NCBI RefSeq assembly: GCF_016653405.1
Contig: NZ_NHSN01000015.1
Coordinates: 50,891-114,890, forward strand
DNA length: 64,000 nucleotides
Direction of reading: 5' to 3'
DNA from: Halorhodospira halophila
GTDB lineage: Bacteria > Pseudomonadota > Gammaproteobacteria > Nitrococcales > Halorhodospiraceae
In this document: piece by piece, positions 40,063 to 51,000 of the stretch
Layout: each line of letters opens with the position of its first letter
Position numbering within the stretch: position 1 is the stretch's first letter
The notes under the pieces: generated by a model
What the model was told of the DNA's origin: nothing
Databases searched by the model: none
What the model saw: only the letters and a program-made list of their open reading frames with translations
Made by a program: the position numbers and the translations under genes

Positions 40063-41412
40063 CTATCCGGTTGCTGCCTCCTCGGTGACCTCCGGCAGCC
40101 GGGCGGAAAGCCAGGCGCCGGCCAGGCCCATGGCTGAGAGGATGAGGATCACGCCGGTGATCGGCATGACCGCGGTCAGGGCCCCGATCAGACCGGTGAG
40201 CAGCAGGACCACGCCGATGACGGTGTTGCTGACGGCGACGTAGTCGGTGCGCTTGTTGCCGCCGGCCAGATCGACCACGTAGGTCTTGCGGCCCATGCGC
40301 ACCCCGGCGTGGGCCACGGCGAGGAGGAAGAAGAAGACGGGGTAGACGGCAGCGTGGCCGGCGACCCCCGGCAACAGATGGACAAGCGCCACCAGCGCGA
40401 TGCCCACCAGCGCGGCGGCCAGCCCGGCGCGGATCATCACCCGGCGGCTGGAGGCATCCGCAAAGCGCCCCCAGAACGGCGCGGAGAGCAGATCCGCCAG
40501 GCCGTCGGCGATGACGAACAGCCCCAGCGCCAGGGCGGCCGCCCCGGTCTGCTCGTAGGCGAGCATGACGATGAACGGGGCGGTCAGCGCCGAGCAGAGC
40601 AGCAGCGCGCGGGCCAGGACGAAACGCCGGAACGGCGGATCCTCGGCGAGGAGACTGAGCCGATCCACCGCCTCGCGGATGGCGTTGGCGCCGCCCGCGG
40701 TCTCGCCGGGCTCCTCGCGGATGGCGGCGTAGAACCCGGCGCCGAGTACCCACAGCGCCGCAGCGCCGGCGAGCAGCAGGGCGTAGAAACCGGCTCCCCC
40801 GGCCTCGCCCATGCCCAGCCACAGCGCCAGGCCGACGCCCACGGTCACCAGTCCGGCGGCGGCCGCGGACCAGCCGTTGACCTGGCCGCGCCGGGTCTTG
40901 GGCACGGTCTTGCCGAGGACGTCCTTGGAGGCCACCGAACAGAGGCCCCGGGCCAGGCTGAAGAGCACCAGCGCGGCGATGATGCCGGCACCGGCGGCCG
41001 CCCCCTCGAGGGTCAGCGCAACCCCGGCCATGGCCAGCACCGCCCCGCCCTGCAGGAGGTTGCCGAGCACGTAGGTCCACTTGCGCACCGCCCGGCGCCG
41101 GACGAAGCTGGCGATCAGCAGCTGCGGCAGCAGCGAGCCGGACTCGCGCACCGGCACCAGGAAGGCCGTGAAGAGCCCCGGCGCGGACAGCGCGCTGAGC
41201 ACCCAGGCGAGGACCGTCTTGGGGTTGGCGATGGCATCGCCGAGCTTGGTGAAGAACTGCGCGGCGATCTGCAGGAAGAAGTTGCCCGGGACGACCCGGC
41301 AGGCGTCCGCGCTGATATCGCGGCAGACGCGGGCGTCCTCCTCGTTGACCAGGGTTCGGTAGGCCTTGTCCAGGGCGCCTTCGGCAGGCGTGGCGGCCGG
41401 CTGCTGCTCCAT
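40063..41412 (-). CDS. Major facilitator superfamily transporter
   Basis: 449 residues, about twelve membrane segments, with an unusual 50-residue soluble N-terminus (EGALDKAYRTLVNEEDARVC, then two more Cys/His-poor helices). The MFS loop motif appears as GKTVPKTRRGQVNGW near residue 165 and WGRFADASSRR near 315. No recognised substrate class. The ATG lacks a strong Shine-Dalgarno sequence. It is the probable first gene of a two-gene unit with the DUF2269-like gene. Confidence 0.8.
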   Translation of the reverse strand: MEQQPAATPAEGALDKAYRTLVNEEDARVCRDISADACRVVPGNFFLQIAAQFFTKLGDAIANPKTVLAWVLSALSAPGLFTAFLVPVRESGSLLPQLLIASFVRRRAVRKWTYVLGNLLQGGAVLAMAGVALTLEGAAAGAGIIAALVLFSLARGLCSVASKDVLGKTVPKTRRGQVNGWSAAAAGLVTVGVGLALWLGMGEAGGAGFYALLLAGAAALWVLGAGFYAAIREEPGETAGGANAIREAVDRLSLLAEDPPFRRFVLARALLLCSALTAPFIVMLAYEQTGAAALALGLFVIADGLADLLSAPFWGRFADASSRRVMIRAGLAAALVGIALVALVHLLPGVAGHAAVYPVFFFLLAVAHAGVRMGRKTYVVDLAGGNKRTDYVAVSNTVIGVVLLLTGLIGALTAVMPITGVILILSAMGLAGAWLSARLPEVTEEAATG

Positions 41413-41661
41413 GGTGACGGGTCGGCTCCGTGGCTGCGGGATCTCGCCTCGAACCGCCCAACCCTACCAACACAACCGCATCGCGGCGAGGCCCGTGGCG
41501 GTGCTCACAGCTGGCGCAGCCGCCCCCGGACCCACCCGAAGGCGATCCGCTCCTGCTCAAGACGGACCCGCCCACCCAGGCGGCCCCGGCGCAGATCCTC
41601 GAAAAGCGCCGCTTCCGCCGTGCCTGTTCGGGGTCACCGTTAGGCTGCATAATGCCGTTCT

Positions 41662-42609
41662 ATGGAGAAGGAAGAACACCCCACGGCGCCCGAACATGAC
41701 GGCACGCCGCCGACTATCCTCATCGTCGACGACGAGCCGACCAACATCCAGGCGCTGGCCCACCTGCTCAAGGACGACTACCGCATCCGGGTCACGGCAG
41801 CCGGCGAGAAGGCGCTGGCGATCGCCGCCGCGGATCCGCAGCCGGATCTGATCCTGCTCGACGTGGTCATGCCCGAGCCCGACGGCTACGAGGTCTGCCG
41901 CAGACTCAAGGCCGACCCGCGCACCCAGGGCATCCCGGTGATCTTCGTCACCGGCCGGGACAGCGCCGCGGATGAAGAGCGCGGGCTGGAACTCGGCGCC
42001 GTGGACTACATCATCAAGCCGTTCAGCCCGCGGATCACCCGCACCCGCGTGCGCAACCACGTCGAGCTCAAGCGCAAGACCGACGCGCTGGAGCGGCTCT
42101 CGCAGCGCGACGGGCTGACCGACCTGCCCAATCGCCGGGTGCTGGACCAGCGCCTCGGGGAGGAGTGGACGCGCTCCCAGCGCGGCGGTACGCCGCTGTC
42201 AGTGGTCATGATGGACATCGACCACTTCAAGCCGTTCAACGACCACTACGGCCACGGCGCCGGTGACGACTGCTTGCGCCGCGTCGCCCGTGCCCTGGCC
42301 GGCGTACCGGGGCGAACCACCGATCTGGTGGCCCGCTACGGCGGCGAGGAGTTCATCGCCCTGCTGCCCTACACCGACAAAGCCGATGCCTGGCGGATGG
42401 CCGAACGATTCCGCACCGCGGTGGCTGCACTCCAGCTGACCCACGGCCACACCACCACCGGAATCGTGACCCTGAGCGTGGGCGTGGCCACCCATAACGC
42501 CGGCGACGGGACCGCCAGCGCCGAGCAGCTTCAGCAGGCCGCGGACCGGGCGCTCTACGCGGCCAAGCAGGCCGGCCGGAACCAGACCCACCAGGCGCCG
42601 GCCCCCTGA
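41662..42609 (+). CDS. Response regulator with diguanylate cyclase output (REC-GGDEF)
   Basis: 315 residues. The receiver (about 18-135) has acid pair DDE, phospho-acceptor Asp in LILLDVVMPEP, and Lys in IIKPF. The GGDEF domain (about 155-305) has active-site GGEEF and the RxxD inhibitory site RTTD exactly five residues before it. Substrate residues (MDIDHFKPFND) are present too. It should make c-di-GMP when phosphorylated and be product-inhibited, like PleD/WspR. The multi-domain kinase with Hpt encoded 130 bases downstream on the same strand is the obvious candidate phosphodonor. Confidence 0.93.
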   Translation: MEKEEHPTAPEHDGTPPTILIVDDEPTNIQALAHLLKDDYRIRVTAAGEKALAIAAADPQPDLILLDVVMPEPDGYEVCRRLKADPRTQGIPVIFVTGRDSAADEERGLELGAVDYIIKPFSPRITRTRVRNHVELKRKTDALERLSQRDGLTDLPNRRVLDQRLGEEWTRSQRGGTPLSVVMMDIDHFKPFNDHYGHGAGDDCLRRVARALAGVPGRTTDLVARYGGEEFIALLPYTDKADAWRMAERFRTAVAALQLTHGHTTTGIVTLSVGVATHNAGDGTASAEQLQQAADRALYAAKQAGRNQTHQAPAP

Positions 42610-42739
42610 GCAGGCGCCGCAGCCCCGCCCACACCCTGCGACGCACCGCGTCGGACGCTGTGTTAATCTGCCCTTAACCCCTCTTCCGACAAGGGTACGG
42701 CGGAGGGACGCACGGCACCGCAGCTTCGGGGGTGACAGC

Positions 42740-46534
<3,795 letters not shown>

Positions 46535-46571
46535 GGGGAGGCACGACCGCCTGGCGCCGGCGTAGACGCGC

Positions 46572-48143
46572 TCAGACCGGACAGCCGGTGGACTGTTCCC
46601 GCAGCCTGCGGATGTGATCGATGAGCTGCTGCAGGACACCCAGTCCGACCCGCTCCTTGAACACCCGGTCCGCCCCGGCCTGCAGGCAGTCGCGCTGCAC
46701 GTCGGCCAGAGGATGGGCGGTGATGATAGCAATGGGGGTGCGCGGCATGTCCTCCTCGGCTTCGGCCTGACGCACCAGCCGGGTCAGCCGGCGTCCGTCG
46801 AGATCGGGCAGGTGCAGGTCGAGGAGCATCAGGTCCGGGGGCCGGCGCTGCCACTCGTCGAAGGCGTCCACGCCGTTGTCCACCAGACGGGGTGCGCAGC
46901 CGATGCGCAGCAGGAGTTCGTAGAGCAGCCGGCCACTGGCCGCATCGTCCTCGGCGACCAGCACATCGAGTTCCACCGCACCCGGGGACGGGACCTCGTC
47001 ACCGAGCAGATCGCCAACCATTGAGGCCTCGCCGTCGTTGTCGGCCTCCGGGAGCACGGCGGAGAAGCTGAAGACCGCACCCGCGCCGGGGGTGCTCTCC
47101 ACCCGGATTTCCCCACCGAGCAGCGAGACGATCTGCTGGCAGATGTAGAGGCCGAAGCCACAGCCGGTTTCACAGGTGGGTGAGTTGCAGGCGCGCGTGA
47201 AGGCCTCGAAGATGCGCGCCTGATCCGCCTCGGCGATCCCCGGCCCGGTGTCGGCCACCGCCACCTCGATCCGCGCCCCCTCAAGCCGCCGCACGCGTAC
47301 CGTCACCGAGCCATGCTCGGTGAAGTGGATGGCGTTGTGGGTGAGGTTGTTGACCACCTGGAGAAAGCGTACCGGATCGCCGCGCACCCGGCGCGGCAGC
47401 GCGCCGCCCCACTCCAGGTGCAGCTGCAGTCCCTTGCGCTCGGCGAGTTCGCGCAGCAGCGCCACCTGCTCCGACAGGCAGCGGCGCAGGTCGAAGGGCT
47501 CGGCGCGCAGTTGGCCTGCATCGGGCTCGGGCTGTGCCAGTCCAAGGATGGCGTGGACCTGGGCGAGGAGGGTCTCGCCGGCCATTTCCGCCTGCTCGAG
47601 GTCGTAGCGCTGCTCGGCATCCAGGGCGGAGGCCCGGAGACGCTCATGGGCCCGGCCCAGGGTCCGCAGCGGCTTGCTCAGCCCATGGCTGATCGCCCGA
47701 AGGGAGGCGCGGTGCTCCTGCTCGGCACGGGCACGGGCCCGCTCGGCCTGGCGCTGCTCGGTGACGTCCTCGTTGATCCCGAACATCCGGCTCGGCTGGC
47801 CCTGCTCGTCGTAGAGCTGCTGTCCGGCGGAGCGGATATCCCGCAGGCTGCCGTCCGGCCGGCGGATGCGAAAGGTCGTCTCCCAGGGCTGGCCCTGCTC
47901 CACCGCCGCCCAGATCCGCTCCAGCGCGGCCCGGCGGTCTTCCGGCAGCAGGCGCTGCTCCCAGGCCGCGAAGGTCAGCGGCGCATCGCCGTAGGGCACC
48001 CCGTAGAGGTCGTACATGGGCTGATTCCAGTGGAACACGCCGGCGCGCATGTCCAGTTCCCAGACCCCGATCCCGGCGGCTTCGGTGGCGACCCGAAAGC
48101 GCTGCTCGTTCTGATGGATGATGCGGTGATACGGGTTGGACAT
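46572..48143 (-). CDS. PAS hybrid kinase with altered H-box (PAS-HisKA*-HATPase-REC)
   Basis: 523 residues. A PAS domain (about 12-130, [15 protein letters not shown]) is followed by a dimerisation helix with His153 in [11 protein letters not shown]. The family consensus is H-(D/E)-L-R-T-P-L, so the catalytic acid after His is Gly and RT is SK. The HATPase keeps Asn ([14 protein letters not shown]) and DTGPGIAE, but the G2 box reads GCGFGLYI. The receiver has Asp in [10 protein letters not shown], yet its Lys is followed by Glu (VFKERVG) instead of Pro. It may be a weak kinase, a phosphatase-deficient form or a sensor scaffold. It lies beside kaiBC on the same strand, with one divergent gene between. 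Confidence 0.88.
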   Translation of the reverse strand: MSNPYHRIIHQNEQRFRVATEAAGIGVWELDMRAGVFHWNQPMYDLYGVPYGDAPLTFAAWEQRLLPEDRRAALERIWAAVEQGQPWETTFRIRRPDGSLRDIRSAGQQLYDEQGQPSRMFGINEDVTEQRQAERARARAEQEHRASLRAISHGLSKPLRTLGRAHERLRASALDAEQRYDLEQAEMAGETLLAQVHAILGLAQPEPDAGQLRAEPFDLRRCLSEQVALLRELAERKGLQLHLEWGGALPRRVRGDPVRFLQVVNNLTHNAIHFTEHGSVTVRVRRLEGARIEVAVADTGPGIAEADQARIFEAFTRACNSPTCETGCGFGLYICQQIVSLLGGEIRVESTPGAGAVFSFSAVLPEADNDGEASMVGDLLGDEVPSPGAVELDVLVAEDDAASGRLLYELLLRIGCAPRLVDNGVDAFDEWQRRPPDLMLLDLHLPDLDGRRLTRLVRQAEAEEDMPRTPIAIITAHPLADVQRDCLQAGADRVFKERVGLGVLQQLIDHIRRLREQSTGCPV

Positions 48144-48329
48144 CCGGGCACGCCCCTAGCCTTCCGTGCATTGGACTACCCTCAGAATATACGCGCTTTT
48201 TGCGGCGCGACATAGCCTGCTGCCTGCAACGCCGGCGAAGAGGAATCCCGCAGGGAAATCACGTTGTGCAGTGCACCGCGCCCGGCAATATTGAATGGGC
48301 AGCGTTCCAGCACATTGCGGAGGTGGGGA

Positions 48330-48734
48330 ATGTTTAGTGCGATCCAGAAGACCCTTGTCCTGATTGGCCTCGCCGTTATCGCCGTCGTCTATGCGGGCAT
48401 GAATGTGCACGCGTGGGCCTGGTGGGAGACGGCGGGCACCCTGCGTGAGCAGTACGACGCAACCATCATCGGCCTCAACGGCCTCGCCGGCCTGCTCATG
48501 ATCATCGGCGGCGCCTTTGGGGCCGAGAACTACTACCGTGACCTGCGCGGGGACAATCTCCCGGGCAGCGGCGGTATGGCGGCAAGCCTGCCGAGTTCAT
48601 CGCTGCGGGTGGACCAGGAGGCATTCTTCAGCTCTAGTGGCAGCGCCGCCGGCTACGATCTGGCGATCAAGCTCGGCTTTGTGATCCTGCTCTGCGGCCA
48701 CGCCTTGATCGTCTACTCCCGGGCCGTTAGCTGA
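48330..48734 (+). CDS. Membrane protein of unknown function
   Basis: 134 residues, with GGAGG ahead of the ATG. Helix one is KTLVLIGLAVIAVVYAGM, then MNVHAWAWWE, a second helix NGLAGLLMIIGGAFGAE, a Ser/Gly-rich soluble middle (LPSSSLRVDQEAFFSSSGS) and a C-terminal helix IKLGFVILLCGHALIVYS. No family is recognised. It lies between the altered hybrid kinase and kaiC, transcribed opposite to both, and ends before a strong palindromic hairpin. Confidence 0.65.
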   Translation: MFSAIQKTLVLIGLAVIAVVYAGMNVHAWAWWETAGTLREQYDATIIGLNGLAGLLMIIGGAFGAENYYRDLRGDNLPGSGGMAASLPSSSLRVDQEAFFSSSGSAAGYDLAIKLGFVILLCGHALIVYSRAVS

Positions 48735-48797
48735 CCGGGGTAGCGAACAGGCGAAATCCCGAATAGCAAGGCGGGTTGACGCAACCGGTCATCGCCC

Positions 48798-48830
48798 CCC
48801 GGCCGGCCCTGCAGTAGGGCCGGCCGGGGA
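48798..48830. terminator. Perfect 14-bp GC hairpin between convergent genes
   Basis: CCCCGGCCGGCCCT (48798-48811) and AGGGCCGGCCGGGG (48817-48830) are exact complements around a GCAGT loop. No T-run follows on either strand, so it may act as a factor-assisted bidirectional terminator or an RNA stabiliser rather than a classical intrinsic terminator. Confidence 0.65.
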
Positions 48831-48868
48831 CTTCTCTGCCGCCAGACCCGGCGGTCAGCACACCGACG

Positions 48869-48894
48869 CGCCCGACACCGTCCGGTGCCGGGCG
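48869..48894. repeat. Second inverted repeat next to kaiC end
   Basis: CGCCCGACACCG (48869-48880) faces CGGTGCCGGGCG (48883-48894), a 12-bp arm with one A/C mismatch and a very tight centre. Confidence 0.5.
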
Positions 48895-48973
48895 TCTACG
48901 CATTGCCAGCTTCCGCGTTGCCGAGGCGATCGCCGTCGGGCGCATTGGACGGCGCCACCATGCCGGCGCGGGT

Positions 48974-50500
48974 TCACTCACAGTAATGCGAGGATCGGGG
49001 ATCCCTGCCGGCAGCGGACGGCGAGTCGATGATTCGGTTGGGATGCCCCTCCAGGATGCCTTCGATGCCGCGGAACGGGTCGCCGATATGCATGCCCCGG
49101 TGATCGATCCGGAACTGCCGAATGCTCTTCTCGTGAGCGGCACCGCGCATCTTGAGGACGGTGAGCCCGCGCCGCACCTCGCCGGCCATTTCGACGTAGC
49201 GCAGCAGGATGATCGAATCGGTGAGTGTGGAGATGTGGGCCTCGGTGACGGAGGATCCACCCATCAGCGAGGGCGTACTGGCCGTAAACAATCCCGCCGT
49301 CTCCCGATCCTTGGTGAAGGAGGTCAGAGCGATGACAAACTCCCGGAACCCACGTGGGGTGGCTACGCGCTCCAGCGCGGTCAGGCTGTCGAGAGCGATC
49401 CGGTGGGGCCGGAAGGTGTCGATGGCCTGCTTGATGCGGATGAGGTGATCCTCCAGCCCGGCCGACTCCGGGTACTCGCAGTGGATTTGCAGGTCACCCC
49501 GCGCTTCGGCGGGCTCGTACTGAACGTCCCAGCCACGGGCGTTGCGGATGAGCTGGTCGCGACTCTCCTCGAAGGCAAAGAGCAGGCAACGCTCGCCGAC
49601 CGCCAGGCCGCCTGCGATGAATTCCGTGGCCATCAGGGTCTTGCCGGTCCCCGTGGCCCCGGAAGCGAGCACGATGGAATCCCTGTAAAAGCCACCGCCG
49701 CACATCCGGTCCAGATCGGCGTTGCCCGAGGTAATACGCAATTCGGAGGAACGCTGGGTCAGTTCCATCGCCGAGAGCGGGATTGCAACCACACCGCTTT
49801 CGGGCAGGATCGTGAACGGGTACTCCCCTTTCTGGTGGTTCGTGCCGCGGAATTTGAGGATCTCCACCGTCCGGCGGCGTGTCTCCGCCTCCAGGATATT
49901 CCGCAGGATGACCACGTTATCCGCAACGAACTCTTCCACCCCGTGCCGTGCCACCAAACCATACTCGGCCTCGCGCTCGGCGGTCATGACGGTGGTGATC
50001 TCCAGGCGCTTCATCTGGCCGGCAATCCGAAACAGATCCCAGCGCACCTGCCGGACATCCGGGAAGCGCGAGAACATGGCACCGAGGGAGTCGATGGCCA
50101 GGCGGGTCGCGCCCGAGCGCTGCACGGCGCCGAAGACCCGAGCGATCAGGCCACCCAGGTCGTAGGCGCCGGTCTCCTGCGGCTCCTGATCGATATCGGG
50201 GGAGGCGTCCACGAACGTCCACCAGCCGCTGGCCTCCCACTCCTCCACGGGCCACCCGAAGGCCTGCAGATTGCGCCGCAGGTCGGCCGGTGATTCCTCG
50301 CAAGTGACAAAAACGCCCGGGGTTTGCTCATCGAGGATCCCCGCAGCCAGGAACTGCCCCGCAAAGACCGTCTTGCCGCTACCCGGCGTACCCGCGACCA
50401 GAGTGGTCCGTCCCGCCGGGACACCCCCCCGGGCGATGGAGTCGAACCCCGGGATCCCGGTGGCGGTCTTGCGCACCGGCTCGATGCTCCGTTCACTCAT
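48974..50500 (-). CDS. kaiC: KaiC circadian-clock ATPase/autokinase
   Basis: 508 residues with two RecA-like halves. CI has Walker A GTPGSGKT (37-44) and catalytic pair Glu68/Glu69 in TCEES. CII has GATGTGKT (281-288) and Glu311/Glu312 in AFEES. The cyanobacterial phosphorylation pair S431/T432 is conserved as Ser424/Thr425 in AHISTLTD, with Thr419 matching T426. This is therefore a true KaiC autokinase candidate, not just a RadA-like relative. The C-terminal tail after NRIIDS is short and does not resemble the KaiA-binding segment; no kaiA is present. It overlaps kaiB by four bases (ATGA). Such kaiBC pairs act as timers or hourglasses in some purple bacteria. Confidence 0.95.
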   Translation of the reverse strand: MSERSIEPVRKTATGIPGFDSIARGGVPAGRTTLVAGTPGSGKTVFAGQFLAAGILDEQTPGVFVTCEESPADLRRNLQAFGWPVEEWEASGWWTFVDASPDIDQEPQETGAYDLGGLIARVFGAVQRSGATRLAIDSLGAMFSRFPDVRQVRWDLFRIAGQMKRLEITTVMTAEREAEYGLVARHGVEEFVADNVVILRNILEAETRRRTVEILKFRGTNHQKGEYPFTILPESGVVAIPLSAMELTQRSSELRITSGNADLDRMCGGGFYRDSIVLASGATGTGKTLMATEFIAGGLAVGERCLLFAFEESRDQLIRNARGWDVQYEPAEARGDLQIHCEYPESAGLEDHLIRIKQAIDTFRPHRIALDSLTALERVATPRGFREFVIALTSFTKDRETAGLFTASTPSLMGGSSVTEAHISTLTDSIILLRYVEMAGEVRRGLTVLKMRGAAHEKSIRQFRIDHRGMHIGDPFRGIEGILEGHPNRIIDSPSAAGRDPRSSHYCE

Positions 50501-50808
50501 GGCATTCCATCCTTTGCCTCGGGGATCAACTGCAGGCCGTTGAGTACCTGCTCACGATCCGAAAGATCACCGATGACACGCCGCACCGGTGGCGGTAGCT
50601 CCTTAATGAGCGCGGGGGTGGCAATCACCCCCTCTTCGTCACCCCGGTGCGGCTCGTGCATCAGATCGACCACCTCGATGCGGTACTGATCCGGGAACTG
50701 TGACTCGCAGATCCGCTGGAGATTGTGCAGGGCTGCGCGGGCGTGCGGACTGTCGCCCGCAATGAAAAGCCGCAGCAGATAGCGGGGCGCGGAGGTGTCT
50801 TCTGGCAT
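50497..50808 (-). CDS. kaiB: KaiB clock protein
   Basis: 103 residues of the KaiB thioredoxin-like family: LLRLFIAGDSPHARAALHNL, then YRIEVVDLMHEPHRGDEEGV, IATPALIKELPPPVRRVIGD and LSDREQVL. The TPALIK..PPPVRR region includes the cis-prolines that allow KaiB fold switching. It binds the CI ring of phosphorylated KaiC. Length is near the 102 residues of S. elongatus. It is the first gene of kaiB-kaiC, with a promoter expected in the 192 bases shared with the divergent CBS-GGDEF-EAL gene. Confidence 0.95.
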   Translation of the reverse strand: MPEDTSAPRYLLRLFIAGDSPHARAALHNLQRICESQFPDQYRIEVVDLMHEPHRGDEEGVIATPALIKELPPPVRRVIGDLSDREQVLNGLQLIPEAKDGMP

Positions 50809-51000
50809 ATCTGGCGTGCCCTGAGGTCTTCCGGGCAGGCTAGCATCGCCGGTCTCACAAGACCATCGAACGCCAGCTGGCGTGCTTGTGCACGACCGCC
50901 TGCGTGCTGGCAGAATGCCCGCAGGACGTGGCCGGGATCGACCCTAATCGGGGCACCGACCGCCGCCCGGGCCCCCGGGGCGACACAAGGACTCCCGCAC

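Larger units (their letters stand above)
48735..48973. other. Convergent intergenic region with two strong hairpins
   Basis: This 239-base gap between the membrane-protein gene and the 3' end of kaiC has no coding signal. It contains a perfect 14-bp stem and a second 12-bp stem with one mismatch, described separately. Confidence 0.6.

Noticed and set aside
41505-41632. Minus-strand reading EAALFEDLRRGRLGGRVRLE and on to a stop, which looks protein-like
   Set aside because: The 42-codon frame has an in-frame stop upstream and no ATG, GTG or TTG. It could be a gene remnant, but nothing confirms it.
48330-48734. Small membrane protein as a KaiA substitute
   Set aside because: It has membrane helices and no similarity to KaiA or any KaiC-binding motif; position alone is not enough.
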